Positions 1 to 8,164 are shown, counted from the first letter of the stretch. The stretch: 64,000 bases of DNA from Hymenobacter oligotrophus (GCF_003574965.1 NZ_CP032317.1:744001-808000); one strand, 5' to 3'. Made by a program: numbers and translations. The notes: generated by a model not told the origin, from the sequence alone.

Positions 1-1
1 C

Positions 2-520
2 TACCACGGCCCCGAACAGCGCGAGCACGCCGCAGCCTTGCTGGCTCCGTTTTGCCAGGAGGTGTTCGTGTCGTGCCGGGCCGAGCAGGCGGCGGAGCTG
101 CCGGCTGGCCTGCAACCGCTGCCCGATCAGTTCCTCGACCTCGGGCCCATGGGCGGCATTCTGTCGGCGCTGCGCCACGACCCCAACGCCGCTTGGCTGG
201 TAGTAGCCTGCGACCTGCCGTTTCTCTCCAACGCCACCTTGCAGCACCTGGTGCAGCACCGCAACCCGGCTCGGGTAGCAACGGCATTCCGGAGCCCCGC
301 AAACGAGTTTCCGGAGCCGCTGATTACCATCTGGGAGCCAAGCAGCTACGGCGTGTTGCTGCAATTCCTGGCGATGGGTTACTCGTGCCCGCGAAAGGCG
401 CTCATCAACTCCGATGTGCAGGTGCTGCAAGCCCCCGCCCCGCAAGAGTTGCGCAACGTAAACACACCTACCGAGCGCGACGCGGCGCAGCAAGAGTTGC
501 TGAGCTCTCGCAAGCAATAA
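2..520 (+). CDS. mobA: MobA-like molybdenum cofactor guanylyltransferase, 5' end outside window
   Basis: Nucleotidyltransferase that in this family links GMP to molybdopterin to make the guanine-dinucleotide cofactor used by DMSO-reductase-type enzymes such as the YdeP-like protein at 14584. The frame is open from the window edge, so the N-terminal nucleotide-binding loop is missing. Visible family signs are LGPMGGILSAL, the metal-binding stretch VVACDLPFLS and a C-terminal NVNTPTE, matching the usual N-x-PED region. Stop TAA at 518-520. It lies at the edge of the molybdenum locus on the same strand as xdhC. MobA is preferred over MocA because of the GPMGG and ACDLPF motifs and because a separate MocA lies at 8299. 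Confidence 0.85.
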   Translation, partial: YHGPEQREHAAALLAPFCQEVFVSCRAEQAAELPAGLQPLPDQFLDLGPMGGILSALRHDPNAAWLVVACDLPFLSNATLQHLVQHRNPARVATAFRSPANEFPEPLITIWEPSSYGVLLQFLAMGYSCPRKALINSDVQVLQAPAPQELRNVNTPTERDAAQQELLSSRKQ

Positions 521-587
521 GTTTGGGAGGCTTCAGTGCGTCTTGCCCGCGGAGCAGTAGCTGCAATAGTAGAGCTGGGCAACGCAG

Positions 588-1010
588 TTAGCCCTCAATG
601 GCCTCAATGCCTTGCTCTTTTAGCCGCTGTAAGTTCGCTTTCATAGCGCTGAGCTGCTCTGGCGAGTGGCCTTGCCAATTGGTAACTTCCCCAACCACTC
701 GCAGCGGGTGTTGCGTGCGGTAGGATTTGGTCGGATTGCCCGGAAACTTCTTGTCCGTCAGGTTCGGGTCGTCTTCGAAAGGGCCGGTAGGCTCCACTAT
801 GTAAATGCGGCCGGGCCCGTCGCCTAGGGCAAGTTCAGCTCCCCAAGTGGCTGCGTCGAGGGTGGCAGTGAGGTACACGTACGCAGCCTTTTTGTGCTGC
901 CCATAGTTCGAGTTGAAGCCGGGCTGTATCAGGTCGCCTAGGTGCAGGTTGGCCTTGGTGCCGTGGTAGAAGGGCTGGTCGTTCAGGTCGTGGATAGCGG
1001 TTGTGCTCAT
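588..1010 (-). CDS. arr: NAD+-rifampin ADP-ribosyltransferase (Arr)
   Basis: Arr enzymes inactivate rifamycins by transferring ADP-ribose from NAD+ to the C23 hydroxyl. The 140-residue product has the family's near-invariant segments: FYHGTKANLHLGDLI, YVYLTATLDAATWGAELA, GRIYIVEPTGPFEDDPN, LTDKKFPGNPT and LRVVGEV. Known Arr proteins are about 140-150 residues, which favours the ATG at 1008-1010. In-frame ATGs at 1026-1028 (146 aa) and 1095-1097 (169 aa) are alternatives. It points away from xdhC and toward the 3' end of mobA, so it is its own unit inside the molybdenum locus. Resistance is inferred from family membership, not shown. Confidence 0.9.
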   Translation of the reverse strand: MSTTAIHDLNDQPFYHGTKANLHLGDLIQPGFNSNYGQHKKAAYVYLTATLDAATWGAELALGDGPGRIYIVEPTGPFEDDPNLTDKKFPGNPTKSYRTQHPLRVVGEVTNWQGHSPEQLSAMKANLQRLKEQGIEAIEG

Positions 1011-1316
1011 GCCCTCGTATTTGCTCATTTTGATTGTAGCCTTGGCTTCTGTTGCGCTTACGGATAACTGCTGACCAGCTGGCTTATATATGCCCAACGA
1101 CGGTGTTGATGCTTCAAGGCAAGCATATGTAACCCGGCTACCGCGCGTTATCTGCTACCTCCACACCTAGCGGGGAACCGTGCCCATGCTGCCTTGGTGC
1201 ACAACCGCTAGCCTTGGCCCGGCGTACTGCCCAAAGCCGCTTTCTTTACCAAGCTTATCATGGCAACAGGCACCCGCGGCGGGCTTTTGCCGGTATCTGT
1301 CGCTTTTTATCACCCG

Positions 1317-2537
1317 ATGACCGAACTCCAACGTCTGCTCGCTGCCTACGACGACTACCGTGCCGCCGGCCGCGCCTGCGCCCTGGCTACCGTGGTGGAG
1401 GTGGAGGGCTCGGCCTACCGCCGCCCCGGCGCCCGCATGCTAGTCGGCGACGACGGCCAGCTGACCGGTGCCATCAGCGGTGGCTGCCTCGAGGGCGACG
1501 CCCGCCAGCGCGCCCGGCAGGCCTTGCAGCAACAACGCCCCACGCTTGTTACCTACGACACCAGCGACGAAGACGACCCGCGCCACGGCCTCGGCCCCGG
1601 CTGCCAGGGAGTAGTGCGCATCCTGCTCGAGCCCCTCAATTTCGCCGACCTCGACAATCCCCTGGAGCTGCTGCGCGGTTTTGCCCTGCATCCCGAACCG
1701 GCCGTACTAGCCACGGTGTTCCGGTGCGCCGCCGGCCAGGCCGTAGCCGACCTAGGCCAACGCCTGCTGCTAGTGCCCGACGGACAGGTGCGCGGCTCGG
1801 CGCTCGATAATCTGCCCCTTACGGCCCAACTGCGCCACGACGCTGCTCAGGCCCTAATGCAGGATCAGTCGCTGATACGCGAGTACCCAGCACCGGCAGG
1901 CGGCACCGTACGCGTGATTCTGGAAGTGCTGCGCCCACCGTTGCGCCTTACCGTGTACGGCGCCGGCAACGATGCCCAGCCGCTCGTTCGGCTGGCGGCT
2001 TCCCTAGGTTGGCAAGTAAGCGTAGTAGATGGCCGGCCGCGCCAAGCCGCGCCGGAGCGCTTCCCCGATGCTGCCGAAGTGCGCGTGGTGCCGCTCGCTG
2101 AGGTACCCACGTTGCCGCTTTCAGCCGATTATGCCGTGCTGCTGACCCACAACTACGCCTACGATTTGGCCGTGCTGCAGCGCCTGCTCGATGCGCCCAC
2201 GAGCTATATTGGCCTGCTAGGCCCGCGAACCAAGGCTGCCCGCTTACTCGAGGAGCTAAACCAGGAGGTAACCGACGCCGAAATTCGTTTACAAGGTCGC
2301 CTCTATAGCCCCGTTGGCCTGAACCTAGGTGCCGAAACCCCGGAGGAAATTGCCTTGTCGATAGTGGCTGAGATACAAGCCGTGCGGCAAGGGCGGCCGG
2401 GCGGCATGCTCACCCACACCACCGACCCAATTCATGCCCGGCCAACCAACGTAGCCAGCCCCGATTCTGAGGAAGCTTCTGACAGCAAGGCCCGCTACCG
2501 CCACGTAGTGGTTACTGAACCAAGCTGCGGAGTGTAA
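1317..2537 (+). CDS. xdhC: XdhC/CoxI family molybdenum-enzyme maturation protein
   Basis: XdhC-family proteins bind molybdenum cofactor, support its sulfuration and deliver it to xanthine-oxidase-family enzymes, here probably the paoABC-like enzyme at 8939-12804. The 406-residue protein starts with the XdhC/CoxI domain (ALATVVEVEGSAYRRPGARM, GAISGGCLEGDA, HGLGPGCQG) and continues into a Rossmann-like XdhC_C domain (LTVYGAGNDAQPLVRLAA, later AVLLTHNYAYD and YIGLLGPRTK). The ATG at 1317 is chosen because the family begins close to the TELQRLLAAYD helix; an upstream in-frame ATG at 1260 would add an unmatched 19-residue tail. About 35 C-terminal residues after the XdhC_C domain look unstructured. 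Confidence 0.88.
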   Translation: MTELQRLLAAYDDYRAAGRACALATVVEVEGSAYRRPGARMLVGDDGQLTGAISGGCLEGDARQRARQALQQQRPTLVTYDTSDEDDPRHGLGPGCQGVVRILLEPLNFADLDNPLELLRGFALHPEPAVLATVFRCAAGQAVADLGQRLLLVPDGQVRGSALDNLPLTAQLRHDAAQALMQDQSLIREYPAPAGGTVRVILEVLRPPLRLTVYGAGNDAQPLVRLAASLGWQVSVVDGRPRQAAPERFPDAAEVRVVPLAEVPTLPLSADYAVLLTHNYAYDLAVLQRLLDAPTSYIGLLGPRTKAARLLEELNQEVTDAEIRLQGRLYSPVGLNLGAETPEEIALSIVAEIQAVRQGRPGGMLTHTTDPIHARPTNVASPDSEEASDSKARYRHVVVTEPSCGV

Positions 2538-2554
2538 CCTCAATTAAGATTGCT

Positions 2555-2573
2555 CGCCTGGTGTTACCAGGCG
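2555..2573. other. Short hairpin between xdhC and moaE
   Basis: Perfect 8-bp stem (CGCCTGGT / ACCAGGCG) with a 3-base loop, 18 bases after the xdhC stop and before the convergent moaE 3' end. No T-run follows on either strand, so a terminator role is only possible. Confidence 0.35.
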
Positions 2574-2623
2574 TAGTGGTGGTAGGAGGTAATGCCACTT
2601 GACCAACTCCTGCACGCATGCAC

Positions 2624-3040
2624 CTAGGGGTGCGCTGCTACCCACACGGTGCCATCCTCGTACTCCTCTTTTTTCCAGATTGGCACCACTTCTTTCAGCG
2701 TGTCGATGATGTACTGGCAGGCGGCAAACGACTCGGCGCGGTGCGGCGTCGAAACGGCCACTACCACGGCCACGTCGCCAATTTCGAGGGTGCCTTTGCG
2801 GTGTACCACGGCCACTTGCTGCAGCATCGGCCAACGCTTCTGAGCTTGCTCGGCCACGCGGCGAAGCTGGTGCACGGCCATGGCATCGTAGGCTTCGTAG
2901 TGCAGGCGCACCACGCGCCGGCCGGTACTTTGGTTGCGAATAGTACCGATAAAGGAGTTTACCGCGCCGGCGCCATCGGCTTGCACGGCCTGCAGTACTG
3001 CCGCAACGTCAATGGGCTGGTCGGTGAGCTGGATAAGCAT
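2624..3040 (-). CDS. moaE: Molybdopterin synthase catalytic subunit MoaE
   Basis: Large subunit of molybdopterin synthase. With thiocarboxylated MoaD it adds two sulfurs to cyclic pyranopterin monophosphate to give molybdopterin. The 138-residue length fits MoaE (about 140-150). Family signatures include GAVNSFIGTIRNQSTGR, LHYEAYDAMA, VVHRKGTLEIGDVAVVVAVS, HR..SFAACQYIID.LK and PIWKKE, where the lysines near the C-terminus are the active-site ones. It lies downstream of moaD on the same strand, with 109 bases between them containing an AT-rich repeat. Confidence 0.93.
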   Translation of the reverse strand: MLIQLTDQPIDVAAVLQAVQADGAGAVNSFIGTIRNQSTGRRVVRLHYEAYDAMAVHQLRRVAEQAQKRWPMLQQVAVVHRKGTLEIGDVAVVVAVSTPHRAESFAACQYIIDTLKEVVPIWKKEEYEDGTVWVAAHP

Positions 3041-3053
3041 GGGTGTTGAATTA

Positions 3054-3146
3054 CAAATTATAAACTAAAAATTATGAATTGATAAGAGACCCGGAGCGCA
3101 ACTGGTGAGCCCCAATTGTTAATTCATAATTATTAATTTTTAATTA
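3054..3146. repeat. AT-rich imperfect inverted repeat between moaD and moaE
   Basis: A markedly AT-rich island in GC-rich surroundings. The exact core AATTATGAATT (3070-3080) is repeated in inverted orientation as AATTCATAATT (3121-3131), with further imperfect pairing outside (TAAAAATTA / TTAATTTTTAA). It separates two genes that are normally co-transcribed. It resembles a dispersed intergenic repeat rather than a promoter; its function is not known. Confidence 0.6.
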
Positions 3147-3149
3147 GTA

Positions 3150-3392
3150 CTAGCCGCCACTCACGGGCGGAATCAGAGCTATTTCGTCGTGCTCCTGCAG
3201 CAGGGCGTCGGCGGGGGCGTACTCGTTGTTCACGGCTACGGCCAGGCTGCGGAGCTCACCTAGGGCCGGGTAGGTTTGGCGCAGCTGCTCGAGCAGCTGC
3301 TGCACCGATTGGCCGGGCTGCAGCGCAACCTCGAGCGTAGGCGCGCCAACGATTTCGCGGGTAATCCCGAACAGGGCAATGGATAAGTTCAT
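3150..3392 (-). CDS. moaD: Molybdopterin synthase sulfur carrier subunit MoaD
   Basis: Ubiquitin-fold sulfur carrier whose C-terminal glycine is adenylated by MoeB (7058), thiocarboxylated, and then used by MoaE. The 80-residue product ends in PPVSGG, giving the essential terminal Gly-Gly, and has VAVNNEYAPAD and LQEHDEIALIPP as in MoaD/ThiS proteins. The ATG at 3390-3392 gives the typical size and starts directly on the first beta strand (MNLSIALFG). An in-frame ATG nine codons upstream is less likely. It is the first gene of a moaD-moaE pair divergent from moaA. Confidence 0.92.
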   Translation of the reverse strand: MNLSIALFGITREIVGAPTLEVALQPGQSVQQLLEQLRQTYPALGELRSLAVAVNNEYAPADALLQEHDEIALIPPVSGG

Positions 3393-3517
3393 GAGGGCAA
3401 CGGAAGAAATGCGCGGCAAATGGCAAAGAAAAAGAACGGAAATGCCAGCTTTGCGTTTTTCTGACGCGGAGCGGACAAACCCAAGGCAACAGGGGGAGCG
3501 GCTCGTGCCTGTAGTAC

Positions 3518-4531
3518 ATGCCTAACTCTGCCACACCGGTGCTATACGACAACCACGGGCGTCCGCTCGAATACGTACGTGTGGCCGTTACCGACCGGTG
3601 CAACCTACGCTGCTTTTACTGCATGCCCGAAGAGGGCATCAACTACGTACCCCGGCAGGCGCTGCTAAGCTACGAAGAGCTGGAGCGCGTAGTGCGGGTG
3701 TTGGCGAGCTTAGGCGTGCGCAAAGTACGCCTAACCGGCGGCGAACCGTTTGTGCGCCGCGGGTTGCTCCCGTTTATCGAGCGCCTCAGCAGCATTGCCG
3801 GTATCGATAATATTGGTCTGACCACCAACGGTGTACTCACGGCGCCCCACGTGCCCGAGCTGGTGCGGCTGGGCGTGCGCTCCGTCAACCTCAGCTTGGA
3901 TACGCTTGATCGGGAACGGTTTCTGCGCATTACGCGCCGCGACGAGCTACCCCGAGTACTCGAAACATTCCAAGCCCTGCTGGCGGCTGGCATCCGCGTG
4001 AAGATCAACGCCGTGGTGATGGACGGCCAGAACATCGAAGACCTGGTGCCCTTGGCCGAGCTAACGCGCGAACTGCCCGTGGAGGTGCGCTTCATCGAGG
4101 AAATGCCCTTCAACGGCGGCAGCCACGCCACCCCGGCTTTGCTGCCCTGGAACCACGTGCGCATTCGCGAGCATTTGGCCGCGCATTTTGGCCAGTTGCT
4201 GCCGCAGAACTCTGCTCCGGGCGCTACCGCCACAAGCTACCTTGTGCCGGGCCACGCCGGGCGCCTTGGCATTATTGCGGCGTACTCGCGTACGTTTTGC
4301 GGCACCTGCAATCGCATCCGCCTCACGGCCGAAGGCGGCCTGAGAACCTGCCTCTACGACCAAGGCGTGCTCGATGTGCGGGCTTTATTGCGCGGTGGCG
4401 CTTCGGATGCCGAGCTGCGCGCGGCCCTCGCTAATGCCTTCCGGTACCGGGCAGCCAACGGCTTCGAGGCCGAGCAGCACCGCCCGGTGCACCAAATCAG
4501 CTTCGAGTCGATGTCGACGATAGGCGGCTAA
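3518..4531 (+). CDS. moaA: GTP 3',8-cyclase MoaA
   Basis: Radical SAM enzyme for the first step of cofactor synthesis, converting GTP to 3',8-cyclo-7,8-dihydro-GTP. The 337-residue protein carries the N-terminal SAM cluster C28-x3-C32-x2-C35 (TDRCNLRCFYCMPEEG), the glycine motif RLTGGEP, the C-terminal substrate cluster C261-x2-C264-x13-C278 (FCGTCNRIRL), and the terminal Gly-Gly that MoaA needs for activity (STIGG). All essential features are intact. It is divergent from moaDE with 125 bases between. The MoaC partner for the second step is not in this window. Confidence 0.96.
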   Translation: MPNSATPVLYDNHGRPLEYVRVAVTDRCNLRCFYCMPEEGINYVPRQALLSYEELERVVRVLASLGVRKVRLTGGEPFVRRGLLPFIERLSSIAGIDNIGLTTNGVLTAPHVPELVRLGVRSVNLSLDTLDRERFLRITRRDELPRVLETFQALLAAGIRVKINAVVMDGQNIEDLVPLAELTRELPVEVRFIEEMPFNGGSHATPALLPWNHVRIREHLAAHFGQLLPQNSAPGATATSYLVPGHAGRLGIIAAYSRTFCGTCNRIRLTAEGGLRTCLYDQGVLDVRALLRGGASDAELRAALANAFRYRAANGFEAEQHRPVHQISFESMSTIGG

Positions 4532-4571
4532 GCCAGCTGGGCAGCCTGCTATCAGTATCCCCGGGCCTAGG

Positions 4572-4760
4572 TCAGGAGGGCTGCTCGAGGCGGTGTAGCA
4601 CCTCATCCAGCGTAAGCTGCCCCAGGATAAACCGCGCCAGCAAGCGGCGCTCGTGCTTATCGGGGTCGAGGGCGGTTTGCCGAGCTACGCGCAATGCCCA
4701 CAACACCGCCCGTCGGCGTTGCTCAGCACTTTGCAAGGGGGGGGGGGATAGTTCGGGCAC
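4572..4760 (-). CDS. Small hypothetical protein with an 11-C tract near its start
   Basis: 62 residues, Arg/Leu-rich and probably all-helical, with no membrane segment. I do not recognise it with certainty. The C-terminal pattern DKHERRLLARFILGQLTLDE resembles the short VbhA-type antitoxin helix, which also has a '.RF..G.ltldE' pattern, but no Fic toxin is nearby. Codons 5-8 (Ser-Pro-Pro-Pro) are made from an uninterrupted 11-base C run (G run at 4737-4747 on the plus strand). Gain or loss of one base would shift the frame after residue 8. The stop codon directly abuts CCTAGG (4566-4571). Confidence 0.5.
   Translation of the reverse strand: MPELSPPPLQSAEQRRRAVLWALRVARQTALDPDKHERRLLARFILGQLTLDEVLHRLEQPS
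4737..4747. repeat. Homopolymer of 11 G
   Basis: Eleven consecutive G on the plus strand within the fifth to eighth codons of the small minus-strand gene at 4572-4760. Runs of this length are prone to slipped-strand change, so it may act as an on/off switch or may be a sequencing-length uncertainty. Confidence 0.9.
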
Positions 4761-4936
4761 ATTGCAAACTAAAAAGCCTAGCCCCTTGCCCGCAACCGAA
4801 AAAATACTGCTTTTAGCGAATACGAGTACGTATAGATAATTACGAATATACCTGCTTGATTAAGTAGTTATGCGGGCCTTAGCATGGCACGCATGAGCTT
4901 GGCAAGTTGTGCGTTATGTCATGTAAGTACCTCACT

Positions 4937-4969
4937 AAGCCTACGCGAACCAAAGTTTCGCGTAGGCTT
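4937..4969. terminator. 13-bp hairpin upstream of the 4995 hydrolase gene
   Basis: Perfect stem AAGCCTACGCGAA / TTCGCGTAGGCTT with a 7-base loop, followed by TTTACC, ending 25 bases before the hydrolase ATG. It has terminator shape, but no gene ends just upstream on the plus strand, so it could be an attenuator or the end of an unseen short transcript. Confidence 0.45.
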
Positions 4970-4994
4970 TACCGCACTATTTGCAGATGCTGCT

Positions 4995-5786
4995 ATGAAA
5001 GCATTGCTGATTACCCTAAGCGTAGCCGCGGGGCTTTACGCATTGGTGTGCTTACTGCTGTACTTCGGGCAAGAGCGCATGCTATTTTTTCCTGATAAGC
5101 TGCCCGCCAACTTCCGGTTTCCCTTCCGCAGCCGGTTTGAGGAACGCTGGGTTACCGCGCCCGATGGGGTTCGGTTGCACGGGCTGCTCTTCCGCGCCGC
5201 GGCACCCAAGGGCCTGGTGTTTTACCTGCACGGCAACGGCGGCGCCCTCGACAATTGGGGCTACGTGGCCGATGCTTACACGCGCTTGGGCTACGATGTG
5301 TTTATGCTCGATTACCGCGGCTACGGCAAAAGCCAGGGCCGCATCAGCAGCGAGCAGCAACTGCTCGAAGACGTACGGGCCGCCTACCGGCACGTGCTAG
5401 CCGAATACCCCGAAAACCGCACGGTTGTGCTGGGGTACTCGCTGGGCACTGGCCCGGCAGCTTGGTTGGCGGCCAACTACCAGCCCCGCCTGCTGATTTT
5501 GCAGGCGGCTTACTACAGCCTCGAGCGCGTGGCGCGGCACCATTTTCCGTGGGTGCCGGGCTTCTTGGTGCGCTACCCGCTGCGCACCTATCAGCTGCTG
5601 CCGCGCATCAAAGCGCCCATTGTGCTTTTCCACGGCGACCACGACGAAGTTGTGCCCTACACCTCGGCTACCGAGTTAAAGCCGCTGCTAAAGCCCCACG
5701 ATCAACTGATTACCCTAGCAAATGCTGGGCACAACGGCATTACCGATAACCCGAAGTACTTGCGCGTTCTGGCCGAGGTGCTGTAG
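4995..5786 (+). CDS. Membrane-anchored alpha/beta hydrolase (BEM46-like)
   Basis: 263-residue serine hydrolase of unknown substrate. One N-terminal membrane helix (about residues 3-24) probably anchors it, with the catalytic domain outside the inner membrane. Visible elements are LVFYLHGNGG (oxyanion loop), the nucleophile elbow GYSLGTG (Ser149), Asp217 in HGDHDEVVP and His246 in NAGHNGI, so the triad is complete. The ATG at 4995 sits just before the membrane helix; an earlier in-frame ATG at 4884 would add 37 unmatched residues spanning the hairpin. It is convergent with the molybdate transporter gene. Confidence 0.8.
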   Translation: MKALLITLSVAAGLYALVCLLLYFGQERMLFFPDKLPANFRFPFRSRFEERWVTAPDGVRLHGLLFRAAAPKGLVFYLHGNGGALDNWGYVADAYTRLGYDVFMLDYRGYGKSQGRISSEQQLLEDVRAAYRHVLAEYPENRTVVLGYSLGTGPAAWLAANYQPRLLILQAAYYSLERVARHHFPWVPGFLVRYPLRTYQLLPRIKAPIVLFHGDHDEVVPYTSATELKPLLKPHDQLITLANAGHNGITDNPKYLRVLAEVL

Positions 5787-5818
5787 CTAATTTGGGCATG
5801 GCCATACGCCGGCAGGCG

Positions 5819-6982
5819 CTACTTGCCCAAGCCTACCCAGCCCCGCTGCATGGCATAGTAAAGCGCCGTGCCCACCACCAAGCCAACCAAATAGCCATAG
5901 GGCAAACCACTGCACAGCAGGCCCACCAACAAAGCTACCAGCAGGTTGGCTTTCGAATCGGCGATATCGCGCAACAGCCCGGCTAGTGCCAAGGCTTCAA
6001 ACAACAAAATGACACCTAGGATGGGCAGCGGAAAAATCTGCACCACCTGCTGAAAACCCTGGCTGAAAAACAAACCCATCGTGAGGAACAAGCAGCCGTA
6101 GAGCACCGCCGAGCCGCCCGTGCGGGCTCCAAACGCGTAGTGGCCTACCAATCCGCCCGAGCCGTGGCACACCGGAAAGCCACCCAAAAAGGGGTTCACG
6201 ATATTCATGAGGGCGTAGGTGAAGCTGATTTGCCGCACGGTGATGTTCCGCTCCGGAAAGTGGTCGTGTAGCACCTGGCGGGTAGCCAGCACCGAGTTGC
6301 CCAACGACAAGGGTATTTGGGGCAGCGCCAGCAGCACCGCCCCGGTAAGAATATCGGCCGTGTTGGGCAGGTGCCAAGTGGGCAAGCGCAAGCCAAAGGC
6401 CTTTTGGGCCGTGGCCAAATCGAGTTTGAACAGCAGGGCATAGGCGGCACCTAGGGCAATAACCACCAACGCCGCCGGCCAGCGGCGGTTGCCTAGCAGC
6501 ACTACCGTAACCAGAAAGCCAGCCGCTGCCAGGGCGTAACCAGCGGCGCCGTCGGCGGGTACGTATTCCTTCAGGGCCAGTGTGGTAAGCTGCATGGCAA
6601 GCCCAAACTGAATGCCGCGCACTACGGGTTTGGGCACCAGCCGCGCCAGCGCATCAATCAGCCCCGTAACCGACAGCAGCAGCATGCCCAGCCCCACGGC
6701 TAACCCACCGCCCAAAATGGTGCGCTCCGGAAGTTTTTGGGCAATTACCAGCGCGGCAAACGCCTTCAGGGGCTGCACGGGCATGGGCAAGCCGTACCAC
6801 AACCCCGAGAAAACCTGCATCAGCCCGAACATGACCAGCACGCCCGCGCTATCGATGCCCGAGGCTGCAATAATGCCAATGAGCAGTGGCAGATCGGTGC
6901 CTAGGTCGCCGAAGGCCCCGGCCAGTTCGTTGCGGTCGAAACGCAGGCGGGGGCGCGATGGAGAAGTAGCGGTAAGCGGCAT
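5819..6982 (-). CDS. MOT1-type molybdate transporter (SulP-related)
   Basis: 387-residue polytopic membrane protein with about 10-12 hydrophobic segments. ELAGAFGDLGTDLPLL at the N-terminus and the conserved GLPMPVQPLKAFAALVIAQ are hallmarks of the MOT1/MFS_MOT1 family, which imports molybdate with high affinity in algae and plants and has bacterial relatives. The same pattern recurs in the second half (NPFLGGFPVCHGSGGLVGHYAFG). It is the last gene of the minus-strand run paoA-paoB-paoC-mocA-moeB, so molybdate uptake is strongly suggested by context. Sulfate transport is the main alternative. No modABC genes are present in the window. Confidence 0.82.
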   Translation of the reverse strand: MPLTATSPSRPRLRFDRNELAGAFGDLGTDLPLLIGIIAASGIDSAGVLVMFGLMQVFSGLWYGLPMPVQPLKAFAALVIAQKLPERTILGGGLAVGLGMLLLSVTGLIDALARLVPKPVVRGIQFGLAMQLTTLALKEYVPADGAAGYALAAAGFLVTVVLLGNRRWPAALVVIALGAAYALLFKLDLATAQKAFGLRLPTWHLPNTADILTGAVLLALPQIPLSLGNSVLATRQVLHDHFPERNITVRQISFTYALMNIVNPFLGGFPVCHGSGGLVGHYAFGARTGGSAVLYGCLFLTMGLFFSQGFQQVVQIFPLPILGVILLFEALALAGLLRDIADSKANLLVALLVGLLCSGLPYGYLVGLVVGTALYYAMQRGWVGLGK

Positions 6983-7057
6983 TGGGGCAAGTAAACGCGG
7001 GCGGGTAAGGGATTAATGAAACCGGATGTGCCAGAGCACGGCAAAAACAGCGGCCGG

Positions 7058-8164
7058 TTAGTACCTAGGCATCTGCTTGTCGACCTCGGTAGCCCAGGCA
7101 TCAATGCCGCCTTCGAGGTTAAGCAGGTTGCTGAACCCTTGCTGCTCGAGTTGCTGAATGGCGCGGGCGCTGCGGCCGCCACGGTGGCAATACACCACAA
7201 TATTGCCTTGGCGGGGCAGCATGGCTACGCCATCGGCAAGGTGCGAGAGGGGGAGCAGAGTGGCTTGGGGCAAGTGGCAAAGCTCGTACTCATCGGGCTC
7301 GCGCACATCGAGCATATAAGGCGCTTGGCCGGTTTGCAGCAGCTGCTGCAGCTCGCGCGGTTTGATGCTGCCCATAGTGGGGGCGCACACCTGCTGGTAG
7401 GCCGTAGCGTCGGCCGTATCGAGGTTGATGAGGCTGCGCTCGGGGTGCCGCGCGAAGCGCAAGGTGCGCGTTTGAAACGTGAGGGCATCTAGCACCCACA
7501 GGCGGCCGCTGAGCACGTTGCCTAGGTGCAAAATCACCTTCAGGGTTTCGAGGGCTTGCGTGGTGCCTACTACCCCGGGCAGCACGCCCAGTACGCCGGT
7601 AGTATCGCAGTTAGGGGCTTCGTGGGGGCCGGGCGGCTCCGGAAAAAGGCAGCGGTAGGTTGGGCCTCCTTGGTAGTTGAACACCGACACCTGCCCCTCG
7701 AACTTGTAAATAGCCCCCGAAATCAAGGGCTTGCCTAGGCTTACGCAAGCATCGTTGAGCAAGTACCGGGTGGCGAAGTTGTCGGAGCCGTCCACCACTA
7801 CATCGTAGGCGGCCACCAGCTCGCGCACGTTGCCGGGGCCCACGCGCAGGGTATGCACCTCGCGCAGCACCAGCGGGTTGAGGCGCTGCACCTCGCGGGC
7901 GGCCGTGGTGGCTTTGGGTTGTCCTAGGTCGGCGGGGCCGTAGAGGATTTGCCGTTGCAAGTTGCTGAGCTCCACCTGGTCGGCATCGGCAATGCCCAGG
8001 GTGCCCACACCTGCCGCGGCCAAGTATTGCAGCACGGGGCAGCCCAGGCCGCCGGCGCCCACCACCAGCACCCGGGCCGAGCGCAGGCGCAGTTGGCCGG
8101 CCTCGCCAATTTCGGGCAGTTGCAAGTGGCGGCGGTAGCGGTGGCGTTCGTCGGGAGTAAGCAC
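7058..8164 (-). CDS. moeB: MoeB/ThiF-type adenylyltransferase fused to a rhodanese domain
   Basis: E1-like enzyme that adenylates the C-terminal glycine of MoaD. The fused rhodanese domain can supply sulfur, the arrangement of eukaryotic MOCS3/Uba4. The 368-residue protein has GAGGLGCP (residues 36-43), SNLQRQ, DGSDNFATRYLLNDAC, the crossover region TTGVLGVLPGVVG, and a rhodanese domain from about residue 265 with Cys326 in the active loop (YCHRGGRSA). The paired CxxC zinc motifs usual in MoeB are not evident: the second site reads FARHPERS. It lies 134 bases downstream of mocA on the same strand. ThiF-type work on ThiS is possible, but the moaD context favours MoeB. Confidence 0.88.
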   Translation of the reverse strand: MLTPDERHRYRRHLQLPEIGEAGQLRLRSARVLVVGAGGLGCPVLQYLAAAGVGTLGIADADQVELSNLQRQILYGPADLGQPKATTAAREVQRLNPLVLREVHTLRVGPGNVRELVAAYDVVVDGSDNFATRYLLNDACVSLGKPLISGAIYKFEGQVSVFNYQGGPTYRCLFPEPPGPHEAPNCDTTGVLGVLPGVVGTTQALETLKVILHLGNVLSGRLWVLDALTFQTRTLRFARHPERSLINLDTADATAYQQVCAPTMGSIKPRELQQLLQTGQAPYMLDVREPDEYELCHLPQATLLPLSHLADGVAMLPRQGNIVVYCHRGGRSARAIQQLEQQGFSNLLNLEGGIDAWATEVDKQMPRY

